From Spirochaetia bacterium (GTDB lineage: Bacteria; Spirochaetota; Spirochaetia; Treponematales; Breznakiellaceae), in NCBI GenBank assembly GCA_025997595.1, contig BNUU01000003.1:1-64000 (forward strand): 64,000 bases of DNA, in the 5' to 3' direction. Numbering within the stretch: position 1 is the stretch's first letter; each line of letters opens with the position of its first letter. The position numbers were made by a program, and so were the translations under genes. Below the pieces are notes generated by a model. The model searched no databases. It was given only the letters and a program-made list of their open reading frames with translations, and was not told where the DNA came from. Positions 49,763 through 57,444 of this stretch are shown piece after piece.

Positions 49763-49976
49763 TCGCTTCATCCCGGTCAAATTTATAGCCTGTTATATCA
49801 ATACCGATATAATAAAGCTTATCGGAAGTCTTTTGAGCAGCTTGCGCTTTCTGTTCCGTGGGAAATGAAACAGCCTTATCATCAAGGGTCAAACTGGCCT
49901 TTGTTCCATCAGGGACAGAGAGTTCCTTTTCAAGAATAAAAGTGTTGTCCTTAAAAACCCCGGGAATTACAAGCAT
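49752..49976 (-). CDS. Antitoxin of the PIN module
   Basis: 74 aa. ATG at 49976 after GGAGGCGATT. Beta-strand-rich N-terminus (MLVIPGVFKDNTFILEKELSVPDGTKASLTL), then charged helices (QKAQAAQKTSDKLYYIGIDI ... DRDEANER). The pattern resembles other small VapB-type antitoxins with an N-terminal beta domain. The next gene (PIN) overlaps its end. Well-placed operators lie just upstream. Confidence 0.7.
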   Translation of the reverse strand: MLVIPGVFKDNTFILEKELSVPDGTKASLTLDDKAVSFPTEQKAQAAQKTSDKLYYIGIDITGYKFDRDEANER

Positions 49977-49996
49977 AATCGCCTCCATATATCAAT

Positions 49997-50035
49997 ATAA
50001 TAAGCCACTGGCTTACTTTGGTCAAGCCAGCTTGA
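49997..50035 (-). promoter_or_regulatory. Promoter with two inverted repeats for the PIN module
   Basis: Minus strand: TTGACC (50025-50020), 17-bp spacer, TATTAT (50002-49997), then SD and ATG 49976. The repeat AAGCC-ACT-GGCTT (50002-50014) occupies the spacer, and TCAAGC-CA-GCTTGA (50022-50035) covers the -35. This is the layout expected for autoregulation by the antitoxin or the HTH protein. Confidence 0.75.
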
Positions 50036-50113
50036 CATAACCCTGATAGGGGTGGCGTAGAAGTGTCTCCAGGAATGCAGCAAAGCACACCGACGCTTTT
50101 TCCAATATTCTTC
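50036..50113 (-). pseudogene. Tyrosine-recombinase (integrase) fragment
   Basis: A short coding stretch with EEYWKKRRCALLHSWRHFYAT, closely resembling the tyrosine recombinase block containing the catalytic His-x-x-Arg (HSWRH). There is no start, no catalytic domain before it and no Tyr after it. Upstream residues in the same frame continue to about 50200. It lies 140 bp from the tRNA-Phe 3' end, the usual position of integrases. Because it is short, homology is suggested by the motif only. Confidence 0.5.
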
Positions 50114-50218
50114 CGTCTCTTTTACAGCTTCCCCACTTGCGTTTTCACCAACCCGTAGCTCAACGGCAACGGGACGGGGCGGCTCCGGTTCAATTCTCTG
50201 AGGCGCCTTAGACGACAA

Positions 50219-50240
50219 GACCCATCCTTGCGGATGGGTC
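50219..50240 (-). terminator. Hairpin downstream of tRNA-Phe
   Basis: GACCCATCC-TTGC-GGATGGGTC (9-bp perfect arms). In minus orientation it is followed by TTGTCGTC, a weak T tract. It lies 12 bp after the tRNA 3' end and may end its transcript. Confidence 0.55.
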
Positions 50241-50252
50241 TTCATTCGGCAT

Positions 50253-50325
50253 TGCCACCTCAGGGAATTGAACCCTAGACACAAGGATTTTCAGTCCTTT
50301 GCTCTACCAACTGAGCTAAGGTGGC
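50253..50325 (-). tRNA. tRNA-Phe (GAA)
   Basis: 73 nt on the minus strand. Acceptor arms GCCACCT/AGGTGGC with discriminator A at 50253. D-arm GCTCAGTTGGTAGAGC. Anticodon loop CTGAAAA with GAA (Phe). T-loop GGTTCAATTCC. CCA is not encoded. It separates the accessory island from the flagellar operon, and its 3' end faces the island. Confidence 0.95.
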
Positions 50326-50395
50326 CTGACAAAAACCTACGGTTTTTATCAAACCATAAGTTATAGTTGCAATTTAGCAAAGGGCCAAAAAAAAG

Positions 50396-51064
50396 TCAAC
50401 CCTTACGGCGGGAAACGGCGATGGCCAGTTCCACTTCGGAGATGCTCACCCCCAGCCGGGCGGCGATCAGATCCGGGGCAAAGCCTGCCCGGAAAAGTTC
50501 CATGACCCGTTCGGCAAAGGAAACCTTTGACTCTTTTTTTTCAGCCTCCCTGTCTATAAAAACAGTTCCTGCGGGCGCGGCCGTTTCCCCAAGGGGGTAC
50601 GTAACAGGCGCAGCGACGGCGGCGGCAGTATCGGCCGGGGGGGCAGGTTCCGGTGGGGAACCTCGCCTTTCAGGCTCGGCGGCAGATTCCGGTGGGGAAC
50701 CGGTACCCTCCCTGTCCGCAGGGACAGAACTTGGGGGTTCCCGGACGGTAACCTTCATTTGCCGGCCAAGGCTTGAGTAGACCGCATCACTGCGGCCTTT
50801 GCGGTCCTGCTCACGGTTCAGAACGGCGATCCGTTTATCCACATCCTCCAACAGTTGCTTGAGGGCGGTGATGCGGTCCTCCACCAGGGTGAGGTTACGG
50901 TCGGTGACGGCGTTGATTTCGGCCTTAATTTCGATTGCCTCGTCCTGATAATCCTCCAGGATATTGGCCCTATCGGTACGGCGTTTGATGTAAAGGGTAA
51001 AATAGATAAAGAAAAAACCGCAGAGGACCAGACTGGCCCCTGAAAAAATAACCGAAAGCGTCAA
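50396..51064 (-). CDS. Membrane-anchored protein with C-terminal HTH-like domain (flagellar operon end)
   Basis: 222 aa. One N-terminal transmembrane segment (about 5-25: VIFSGASLVLCGFFFIYFTLYI), then a coiled coil (about 40-85, NLTLVEDRITALKQLLEDVDKR). A Pro/Glu/Ala-rich linker (about 105-175) contains the repeated GSPPE motif coded by palindromic DNA. The end (about 180-222: FAERVMELFRAGFAPDLIAARLGVSISEVELAIAVSRR) resembles a helix-turn-helix of the DUF6115 kind. Likely last gene of the whiG/flh operon. Confidence 0.6.
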   Translation of the reverse strand: MTLSVIFSGASLVLCGFFFIYFTLYIKRRTDRANILEDYQDEAIEIKAEINAVTDRNLTLVEDRITALKQLLEDVDKRIAVLNREQDRKGRSDAVYSSLGRQMKVTVREPPSSVPADREGTGSPPESAAEPERRGSPPEPAPPADTAAAVAAPVTYPLGETAAPAGTVFIDREAEKKESKVSFAERVMELFRAGFAPDLIAARLGVSISEVELAIAVSRRKG

Positions 51065-51083
51065 TTACAGCCCCTCTGCATGG

Positions 51084-51422
51084 TTACCCGCTAAAATCAA
51101 TGTTTTTGCCAAGGGCGGGGTCCTGAAAAACCGTGAATTTTCCGCCGGCGGCGGCAGTTTTATCCCCGTCACCGCCATCCCCGGCATCCTTTTCTTCCCC
51201 ATTCTGCCTTTTGCGGGCATTCTGGTCATTTATCTCCTCCGTGCCCTGCCCGGTATCCTGGGTCTCGTTGACCGACTGGATATGTTCATCGGTGCGCTTC
51301 TGCATTTGCAGGGACTGGATGGACTGCTGTATGGCAACCCCTTCCTTTTGCGAGGCCTGGAGTTTACCCACCTTTTCCAGCTGGGTAAAAAGGGTTTGTA
51401 AATCAATTGGCTGAACGGCCAC
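51084..51422 (-). CDS. Small protein of the flagellar operon (function unknown)
   Basis: 112 aa. The N-terminal helix (MAVQPIDLQTLFTQLEKVGKLQA) may bind a partner; the middle is Gln/Glu-rich and disordered, and the end (AAGGKFTVFQDPALGKNIDFSG) is short and conserved-looking. No family is recognised. It overlaps the FapA start region by 20 bp on the same strand, so it belongs to the operon. Confidence 0.55.
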   Translation of the reverse strand: MAVQPIDLQTLFTQLEKVGKLQASQKEGVAIQQSIQSLQMQKRTDEHIQSVNETQDTGQGTEEINDQNARKRQNGEEKDAGDGGDGDKTAAAGGKFTVFQDPALGKNIDFSG

Positions 51423-53367
51423 CGGACCCCCGCTTTATGTCTTCTTTATTGGTTTCTTCATACTTGACCACCCGGATAAGCCCCTCTTCCTGAACAAATG
51501 TGACCGCCTTGTATTCGTTCCGTACATCATCCCTGGCGTCCCGGATAATGATCCGTACCCCCGGGTACACCTTGTCGGAAGCGGAAACCCGCCCCCGCAC
51601 ATCGATATTTTCAAAGGTTTCTTGTATCCGTTTCACACCTTCGTCGGCCTTTTTTACATCTTCCATGAGGGTCTGCCGCCTTTCCATCAGTTCCTGCAAA
51701 CTGACTTCCTTGTCCTCAGGCAGGGACCCCCGCTGTTTTTTTATGTTGATGAGGGTCTGCAAATTTCGCTGTACCTCCGTAAGTTCCGCCGCGGCGGCTT
51801 CCTTACCCCTGGTAAACCTGACCAGTTCATCCTTGCTTTTCGGATCATAGCCCACTTCGCAGATGGTTTCCGAACTGCCGGTGGGGCTGCCCAAAGCCTT
51901 GACGTTGATCTCCTCGGTGGCCCGCAGGCGGCCGCCAACGACACGGGCCCGCTTGCCATCGCAGACGATCCGCTTACCGGCGTCCACCTGGGCATTGATG
52001 ATACCGTCGGATACCACCACCATATTTCCCGCTTCCACCGCGGAATTTTCGATAAACTTGGCCCAGATGGACTTTCCCGCACGGATAATGCCGTTACCCT
52101 TGCCGGTGATCCCCTGGTGGACGATGATATCCCCTTCGGCATCCAGTTCCGCCCGTTCAACGGTTCCGCTAACCTCGATATTTCCTGCGGCTTTAACGGA
52201 AAAGCCGACCTCCACGTTGCCCTTGATGATCACCGTCCCCAGGAAGATGATATTCCCGGTTTTAAGGTTCACATTTCCCTGTACCTCATAGACCGGTTCC
52301 ACGTTGATCTTCTCCGCAACTATCACCACCTGGCCGTTGATGTCGGCAAGGATCGTTTCCCCGTCATCCGCTGTGTGGACATTTTTCCCCAGGGGCAGGC
52401 CTATGTCCTTGCCGCTTTTCGCGGGGAGGGATTTGCCGGTAACGGTCTTGCCCATGATCCCGACTTCGGGGGCTATCTTTTTTGCCAGGGGCTGATTTTC
52501 AACCACGTTCCGAATGATATTGAGTTCCTTGAAGTCGACCTTGCCGTTGTCCCCTTCCCGCAGCTTCGCCTTGGTCGTATCGGTTTCAAAATTGTACTGG
52601 ATATAGGCGTCCCGACCGTCAACCGCCTTGAGCCCTTCCGCCGCCAGTATCTGTTCCCTGTAGACGGGCCGGTCCGCAAAATCCCGGAGGAAATCCTCCC
52701 GAATTCCGTACTGGATTCGGTGGTTCTGCAAATAGCTGATATAGTTCTCGGCGGAAATATCGCAGCCCCCGGGACCGGGGGGAGTCACGGTAATATGGGC
52801 CTTCATTTCATCGGCGGAAACCACCACGGAAACCACGCTGTCATTCGCCGCCTGGCGGTTAATGGCGCCGACCTTTACATAGGCGCCGCTTGCTTCCCTG
52901 ACAATTTTGCTTATCTGGGCCGCATCAACATTCGCGACCCCCCGGCCGGCCAAGGCATGCATGGCTTCCTCATCCACAGCCCGGCGGCCATTGCCTAGGG
53001 GAGCAATAACCTTGAGGAGGGCGCCTTCGGCGCGGAGCTGCACAAAGACAGCCCCGTCCTTGTTCTCAATAACAGGAACCGCCGCGATCTGTTCAGTATC
53101 GGCGCTGACCGTTTCAGAATTTTTCTTCTGCGCAAGGGTCCGTGCATAGGCATTGATCTTCCATTCCTTTTTCCCGGTGCCAAAAATACCGGGGAAACCC
53201 CGTTCGGCAATCTCGTATTCAAGCCGCCTTACCGGAATATCCAGCAGTGTGGCGGCCTCGGATACCGCCAATTCAAGGGTAGCCCCTGAGACTTCAACGG
53301 CACGGATGGTTCTATCCTGCTCCAACTGGGCCTTGACAACGCGCTGAAGCTGGGCAAAATCGACCAT
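51403..53367 (-). CDS. FapA-like DUF342 protein
   Basis: 654 aa. The N-terminal part (about 20-80: GATLELAVSEAATLLDIPVRRLEYEIAERGFPGIFGTGKKEW) resembles the Jag-N/KhpB domain. The DUF342 beta-helix repeats cover about 250-480 (VNLKTGNIIFLGTVIIKGNVEVGFSVKAAGNIEVSGTVERAELDAEGDIIVHQGI and similar). A C-terminal coiled coil (about 520-590) follows. FapA-type proteins act in flagellar polar placement in some bacteria; here it lies after sigma-28. Function in spirochaetes is not established. Confidence 0.8.
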   Translation of the reverse strand: MVDFAQLQRVVKAQLEQDRTIRAVEVSGATLELAVSEAATLLDIPVRRLEYEIAERGFPGIFGTGKKEWKINAYARTLAQKKNSETVSADTEQIAAVPVIENKDGAVFVQLRAEGALLKVIAPLGNGRRAVDEEAMHALAGRGVANVDAAQISKIVREASGAYVKVGAINRQAANDSVVSVVVSADEMKAHITVTPPGPGGCDISAENYISYLQNHRIQYGIREDFLRDFADRPVYREQILAAEGLKAVDGRDAYIQYNFETDTTKAKLREGDNGKVDFKELNIIRNVVENQPLAKKIAPEVGIMGKTVTGKSLPAKSGKDIGLPLGKNVHTADDGETILADINGQVVIVAEKINVEPVYEVQGNVNLKTGNIIFLGTVIIKGNVEVGFSVKAAGNIEVSGTVERAELDAEGDIIVHQGITGKGNGIIRAGKSIWAKFIENSAVEAGNMVVVSDGIINAQVDAGKRIVCDGKRARVVGGRLRATEEINVKALGSPTGSSETICEVGYDPKSKDELVRFTRGKEAAAAELTEVQRNLQTLINIKKQRGSLPEDKEVSLQELMERRQTLMEDVKKADEGVKRIQETFENIDVRGRVSASDKVYPGVRIIIRDARDDVRNEYKAVTFVQEEGLIRVVKYEETNKEDIKRGSGGRSAN

Positions 53368-53406
53368 GGGTACCCCCTTACAGAATACCGGGGAACGCTA
53401 TGATAC

Positions 53407-54219
53407 TCATAGAATCCCCTTGCGGATATTGGTTAATTTGGAACGGAGGCGGAGAATAGCCTTGGTATGGAGCTGGGACACCCGTGATTCGGTAACCTGC
53501 AGCACCTCACCTATCTCCTTTAGGGTAAGATCCTCGTAGTAATAGAGAACCAGTATCTTTTTTTCTTTTTCGGGAAGATCGTTAATCGACTCCACAATAA
53601 CCCGGCGGATCTCGTCCTTTTCGACAATAACATCGGGATTGAGGCTTGAGGGTGATTCGATGCTTTCCCCGATGGAGACCTTGTCGTTTTCATCCCCGGA
53701 AAACCATACATCGTTCAGGGAAAGTATGGAGGTGCCGGATATCTTCATCATGGTTTTGGTGTATTCATCCTCATTCATGCCCATGGATCTGGCAATTTCC
53801 TGATCCGAGGCGGTACGCCCCAACTGGGCCTCCAGGGAGCCGATGGCATCCTCCACTTCCCGGGTCTTCTGCCGTACCGAACGGGGTACCCAATCAATGG
53901 AACGGAGCTCATCAAAGATGGCCCCCCGAATCCGGGTTACCGCATAGGTTTTAAATTTAACATTTTTATCGGGATCGAATTTGTCGATGGCATCGATCAG
54001 ACCAAAAACCCCAAAACCCACAAGATCGTCAAACTCAACATTATGGGGCATTCCCACCGCGACTTTGCCGGCCACATACTTTACCAGCGGGGCATATTGT
54101 TTGATAAAGGCTTCCCGAATTTTCGGGTCCCGGTTTTGACGGTATTCCTGCCAGAGTTCCTCTTCCGTTTTTTGTTCCAAGGCGTTATCGGCAAGATTAT
54201 TTCCGAGGACCTTCCCCAT
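53407..54219 (-). CDS. fliA: RNA polymerase sigma-28 (FliA/WhiG type)
   Basis: 270 aa. Sigma-70 family regions 2-4. Region 2: [72 protein letters not shown]. Region 3: [20 protein letters not shown]. Region 4: [42 protein letters not shown]. The DWVPRS motif and RGA-DELR are typical of the flagellar type. It directs late flagellar transcription. Position at the end of the export operon matches other treponemes. Confidence 0.92.
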   Translation of the reverse strand: MGKVLGNNLADNALEQKTEEELWQEYRQNRDPKIREAFIKQYAPLVKYVAGKVAVGMPHNVEFDDLVGFGVFGLIDAIDKFDPDKNVKFKTYAVTRIRGAIFDELRSIDWVPRSVRQKTREVEDAIGSLEAQLGRTASDQEIARSMGMNEDEYTKTMMKISGTSILSLNDVWFSGDENDKVSIGESIESPSSLNPDVIVEKDEIRRVIVESINDLPEKEKKILVLYYYEDLTLKEIGEVLQVTESRVSQLHTKAILRLRSKLTNIRKGIL

Positions 54220-54229
54220 AATTATCCCT

Positions 54230-55042
54230 TTAATCCTTCTTTAGTATATTCTGGATGGCGGAAGCTAATTCCCTGGAATTAAGATTCCCACCCATAGCTT
54301 GACCCTTAGTTTCCGGCGGTTTCCTCTCGGCGGGATAGGTAAGCGCCGCCTCGTCTTCCTCTTCATCTTCGGAGGACATGAAAGCCCCCGCCATGGCATC
54401 CAAATCCGGCAGGGACTCAAACCCCGAATCCCCCAGGCCCTCCGGGGACATGGGAAGCGGAGCCGGTACAAAACCGGAAGACCCCCCTTTCCCGGGAAGT
54501 GAATCATCCCCTCCCTTAGTATAGCTTTCTTTATTATTCTGGTCCATACCCACAGGGGGAGCATCGGAATTGAGGCTTTCCAGGGGGGCCTCTTCCGGAA
54601 CCGGGACCAGAGGCTCCCAGGGGTAACGCTCCTGGTGTGCGGCGGGCCGCGCTGCGGGTGCGGTCCCGGTGGAAGGCGCGTCAGGCTTTTCCATCAGATC
54701 CGAAATATTGCCCAGGTCGTTCTCGGCGCCGTCTTCTCCGGGTGTTACCGCCCCGGCGGGGATGGCATCATCCCCATCATCAACAGAAATATCCACATGA
54801 GGGCCGGCGTCTTCCCCCGGGTCGAATTCATCTTCCCCGATGGCGGCGGCGGGTAACAGGAGTTCCGGGAGAAAGCGGTTAATCAACACCCAGATGCCGC
54901 CGGCAAGGCCAAAAAAGACCAGGCCAGAGATAAGGGCCCGCAGCAGGGAAATAAGCCCCCCCCCGCCTGAAGCAACCCCTATGAGAAGGGAAAGTATAAA
55001 ACCTGTCACTGCGGCGATGCCGCTCAACTTCAAATTTATCAC
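54230..55042 (-). CDS. Membrane protein between fliA and flhG (function unknown)
   Basis: 270 aa. Two N-terminal hydrophobic segments (about 8-24: [17 protein letters not shown] and 33-56: [25 protein letters not shown]) are followed by an acidic, probably disordered cytosolic region (about 70-245, with repeated acidic Ser/Pro/Gly stretches), and a C-terminal helix ([17 protein letters not shown]). It lies between fliA and flhG with 10-12 bp gaps. No family match. It may tie the export or number-control proteins to the membrane; that is inference from the operon. Confidence 0.6.
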   Translation of the reverse strand: MINLKLSGIAAVTGFILSLLIGVASGGGGLISLLRALISGLVFFGLAGGIWVLINRFLPELLLPAAAIGEDEFDPGEDAGPHVDISVDDGDDAIPAGAVTPGEDGAENDLGNISDLMEKPDAPSTGTAPAARPAAHQERYPWEPLVPVPEEAPLESLNSDAPPVGMDQNNKESYTKGGDDSLPGKGGSSGFVPAPLPMSPEGLGDSGFESLPDLDAMAGAFMSSEDEEEDEAALTYPAERKPPETKGQAMGGNLNSRELASAIQNILKKD

Positions 55043-55054
55043 CCGCCCGGTCCC

Positions 55055-56086
55055 TTAGGTACGGCCAAAAAACCGTTTCATCATGGAAGAGAAGCCCCCG
55101 GTTTCCCGAAGTTCACTCTTGTCCATCCGCTGTACAATGTGCTGGACACAGAGGCTGGCCTTGCTCTTGGGGTCAATTACCATGAAGGGCCGCTGCCGCA
55201 GCACCGCCTGGGAAACCACCTCGTCATTGTAAATGAATCCCAGGTAATCCACTTTGAGGTTGAGGAACTGCCCGGCAATATTGGTCATCCGATCCGCGAC
55301 TTTCTTCGCCTCGGCGGCGCTTTTTACCCGGTTCACCACCAGTTTAAGCCCCATGTTGAGGCTGTCATATTCGGTGGCGATGATCTTGATGATCCCGTAG
55401 GCGTCGGTAATGGCGGTGGGTTCCGGGGTGGTAATGATCACCGCGTCGTCCGCAGCGGCGATGAAATCCAGCACATTGCTGGACACACCGGCGCTGGTAT
55501 CAATGATGATGATATCCGCAGAGGTAAGGGTGTTGAGCTCTTCGATAAAGTTCATCCGCTCATCCTCGGTGAGGTTGGCGATCTTGGAAAAACCCGAGGC
55601 CCCCGCCACGATGGAGATCCCGTAGTCCGTCTCCACCAGAATTTCCTTCATGGTCTTTTGTTTACGGATCACATGGTAGAGGTTGTATTTGGGGATCATG
55701 TTGAGCATGACGTTCACATTGGCCAGCCCCAGGTCGGCGTCCATGACTATCACCTTTTTCCCCAGCCGGGCATAGGCCAGGGCCATGTTCACCGAAAGGT
55801 TGGTCTTCCCTACCCCGCCCTTGCCGGAGGTAACCGTTATAATCCGGGTCTTCCCCCCGGTGGTCCGCTGTGACGAATCCCCGTTCCGGTAAAAAGGAGC
55901 CGTATTCTTCGCAGGGGAATTTGCAGGGTATGCCCTTGCGGACAGGGAGGAACTCCCCCGGGATTCCCCATCGGCGGGGGGACTTTTTGAGGTTAAAAAA
56001 TCCTCCCCGGATGTTCCGGGGGCCTGGTCCCCGGCGCCGTTCTTCTGTCTGACAATTTCCCGCAGTTTTTCCGCCTGATCTTCCAT
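55055..56086 (-). CDS. flhG: FlhG/MinD-like flagellar number regulator
   Basis: 343 aa. MinD/ParA ATPase. Deviant Walker A: SGKGGVGKTNLSVNMALAYARLG (about residue 85). Switch regions DADLGLANVNVM, DTSAGVSSNVLDF, and TTPEPTAITDAYGIIK. An N-terminal extension (about 1-75) is charged. FlhG opposes FlhF and sets flagellar number. ATG 56086 follows GGAGATAGGG; an in-frame ATG at 56098 lies inside flhF and has no Shine-Dalgarno sequence. Directly follows flhF. Confidence 0.9.
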   Translation of the reverse strand: MEDQAEKLREIVRQKNGAGDQAPGTSGEDFLTSKSPPADGESRGSSSLSARAYPANSPAKNTAPFYRNGDSSQRTTGGKTRIITVTSGKGGVGKTNLSVNMALAYARLGKKVIVMDADLGLANVNVMLNMIPKYNLYHVIRKQKTMKEILVETDYGISIVAGASGFSKIANLTEDERMNFIEELNTLTSADIIIIDTSAGVSSNVLDFIAAADDAVIITTPEPTAITDAYGIIKIIATEYDSLNMGLKLVVNRVKSAAEAKKVADRMTNIAGQFLNLKVDYLGFIYNDEVVSQAVLRQRPFMVIDPKSKASLCVQHIVQRMDKSELRETGGFSSMMKRFFGRT

Positions 56087-56088
56087 CC

Positions 56089-57441
56089 CTATCTCCATTG
56101 GTTCTGATCTGATTTATCGACCGGGAACCGTTCCTCAATTTTTTGCCTGTTCACCTTAAATCCTTCAAGATTAGTCAAAAAGTGGACCACATTGGCCCGC
56201 TGTATATCGTGGGGCACGGTCTGTCCGTTAGTTATATAGGACACCGATTTTCCTTTTTCCGCAAGGGCGCTGATCACATTTCCCACCCCGGTACTTTCAT
56301 CCAGTTTGGTGATAAGCACCGACTGATAGTTAAAGGGCTCAAACTGCCGCATGGTTTCCAGCAAATTTCCGGAAGTGGTGCCCGCCGTCATGGCAAGGTG
56401 CACTTCCGCCTGGGTTCCGCAGCCGTCAAGGATCTGCTTCATCTCCCCAAGCTTTACCGAATCACGGGGACTTTTCCCAAAGGTATCGATAAGGATGAGG
56501 TCTACCCCCTCGCTGTAAAGGGCGAGGGTCTTCCGCAGATCCTCCCGGTTATCCACGTAGGAAACGGGGAAGCCCATGATTTCCCCATAGGCCTCGATCT
56601 GGGCCCGTGCGCCGATACGCAGGGCGTCGATGGTGATCATCCGCACCGAAAGGGGATTCACGTCCCGCAGGCCGAATATGGCCGCCAGTTTGGCGATGGT
56701 GGTGGTCTTGCCCACCCCGGTGGGTCCCACCAGGATCATGACACGGGGCAGCCGGACCAGGGGTTTTTCCCGGTATATGCTGATGGTCTCCCCAATCCAT
56801 TCAAGGGCCTTTTCCTGGAGGGCGTCAAAATCCTCCAGGGTTTCCAGGGAACATTCCTTCCGTACCCGTTCAAGTATCCTGGTCTTATAGGCGGGGGAAA
56901 AATCGTTCAGGGTGAGGAGCTCTTCCAGCCGGCCTAAATTGGGATGATCCTCCTGGACGGAAGCGGCGGCGGAAATTGTCTCTATTTTTTCGCTGAGACC
57001 CTGCAGTTCCTTGAGGATCGTCGGCAGGGCGGAGTTCCCTGTGGCCGCCAAAATCTTCTGCTTTTCTTCCTCAAAGTCCAAGGGTTCGTTACGCGAACCC
57101 GGCTCCTTTAAGGCATTGCCCCGGGGAGCGGCCTGGGCCTGGGAAATTCCGCCCCCCGGGGGGAACCCCGAAAAACTTCCCCCGGCGGGTAAGCCGCCGC
57201 CGGGAAGGCCCCCGGAGGAACCTGCGCCCTGGTAGCTTATCACCCCGGCGGCGTTCTTCACGTAGTTATTGGGGACATAGCCGGACATTTCAACCCCGTC
57301 TTTTGCGCCAAAGCCGAAAAAGCCCCCCATCCGTATGGTCCTTTGGGTGAGTATGATAGCCCGGGCGCCGTACTTTAAGCGGATCTTGTCCAGACATTCA
57401 TCATGAGTAAGGGCCTGTTCGGTAAATTGCACCATATCCAT
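56089..57441 (-). CDS. flhF: FlhF GTPase
   Basis: 450 aa. SRP-type GTPase that places flagella. GTPase motifs: G1 [16 protein letters not shown] (about residue 237), G3-like DTFGKSP, G4 TKLDESTGVG (about 378), G5 region. N-domain and a Gly/Pro-rich insert (about 75-115: GAGSSGGLPGGGLPAGGSFSG) unlike other FlhFs. The N-terminal part also contains the B-domain type ILTQRTIRMGGFFGFGAKDGVEM. Ends 2 bp before flhG, starts 3 bp after flhA. Confidence 0.92.
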   Translation of the reverse strand: MDMVQFTEQALTHDECLDKIRLKYGARAIILTQRTIRMGGFFGFGAKDGVEMSGYVPNNYVKNAAGVISYQGAGSSGGLPGGGLPAGGSFSGFPPGGGISQAQAAPRGNALKEPGSRNEPLDFEEEKQKILAATGNSALPTILKELQGLSEKIETISAAASVQEDHPNLGRLEELLTLNDFSPAYKTRILERVRKECSLETLEDFDALQEKALEWIGETISIYREKPLVRLPRVMILVGPTGVGKTTTIAKLAAIFGLRDVNPLSVRMITIDALRIGARAQIEAYGEIMGFPVSYVDNREDLRKTLALYSEGVDLILIDTFGKSPRDSVKLGEMKQILDGCGTQAEVHLAMTAGTTSGNLLETMRQFEPFNYQSVLITKLDESTGVGNVISALAEKGKSVSYITNGQTVPHDIQRANVVHFLTNLEGFKVNRQKIEERFPVDKSDQNQWR

Positions 57442-57444
57442 CCC

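Noticed and set aside
28120..50250. A complete prophage or integrative conjugative element
   Set aside because: No capsid, tail, terminase, relaxase, type IV secretion or intact integrase gene is present; only a short recombinase-like fragment remains.
49967..50284. A 105-aa minus-strand ORF as a complete gene
   Set aside because: It runs through part of the tRNA-Phe gene and through the promoter and operators of the PIN module; only the short integrase-like block within it is supported.
51622..52998. A 458-aa plus-strand ORF opposite FapA
   Set aside because: It is the shadow of the DUF342 gene; its composition (His, Gly, Asp rich) is that expected of an antisense frame.
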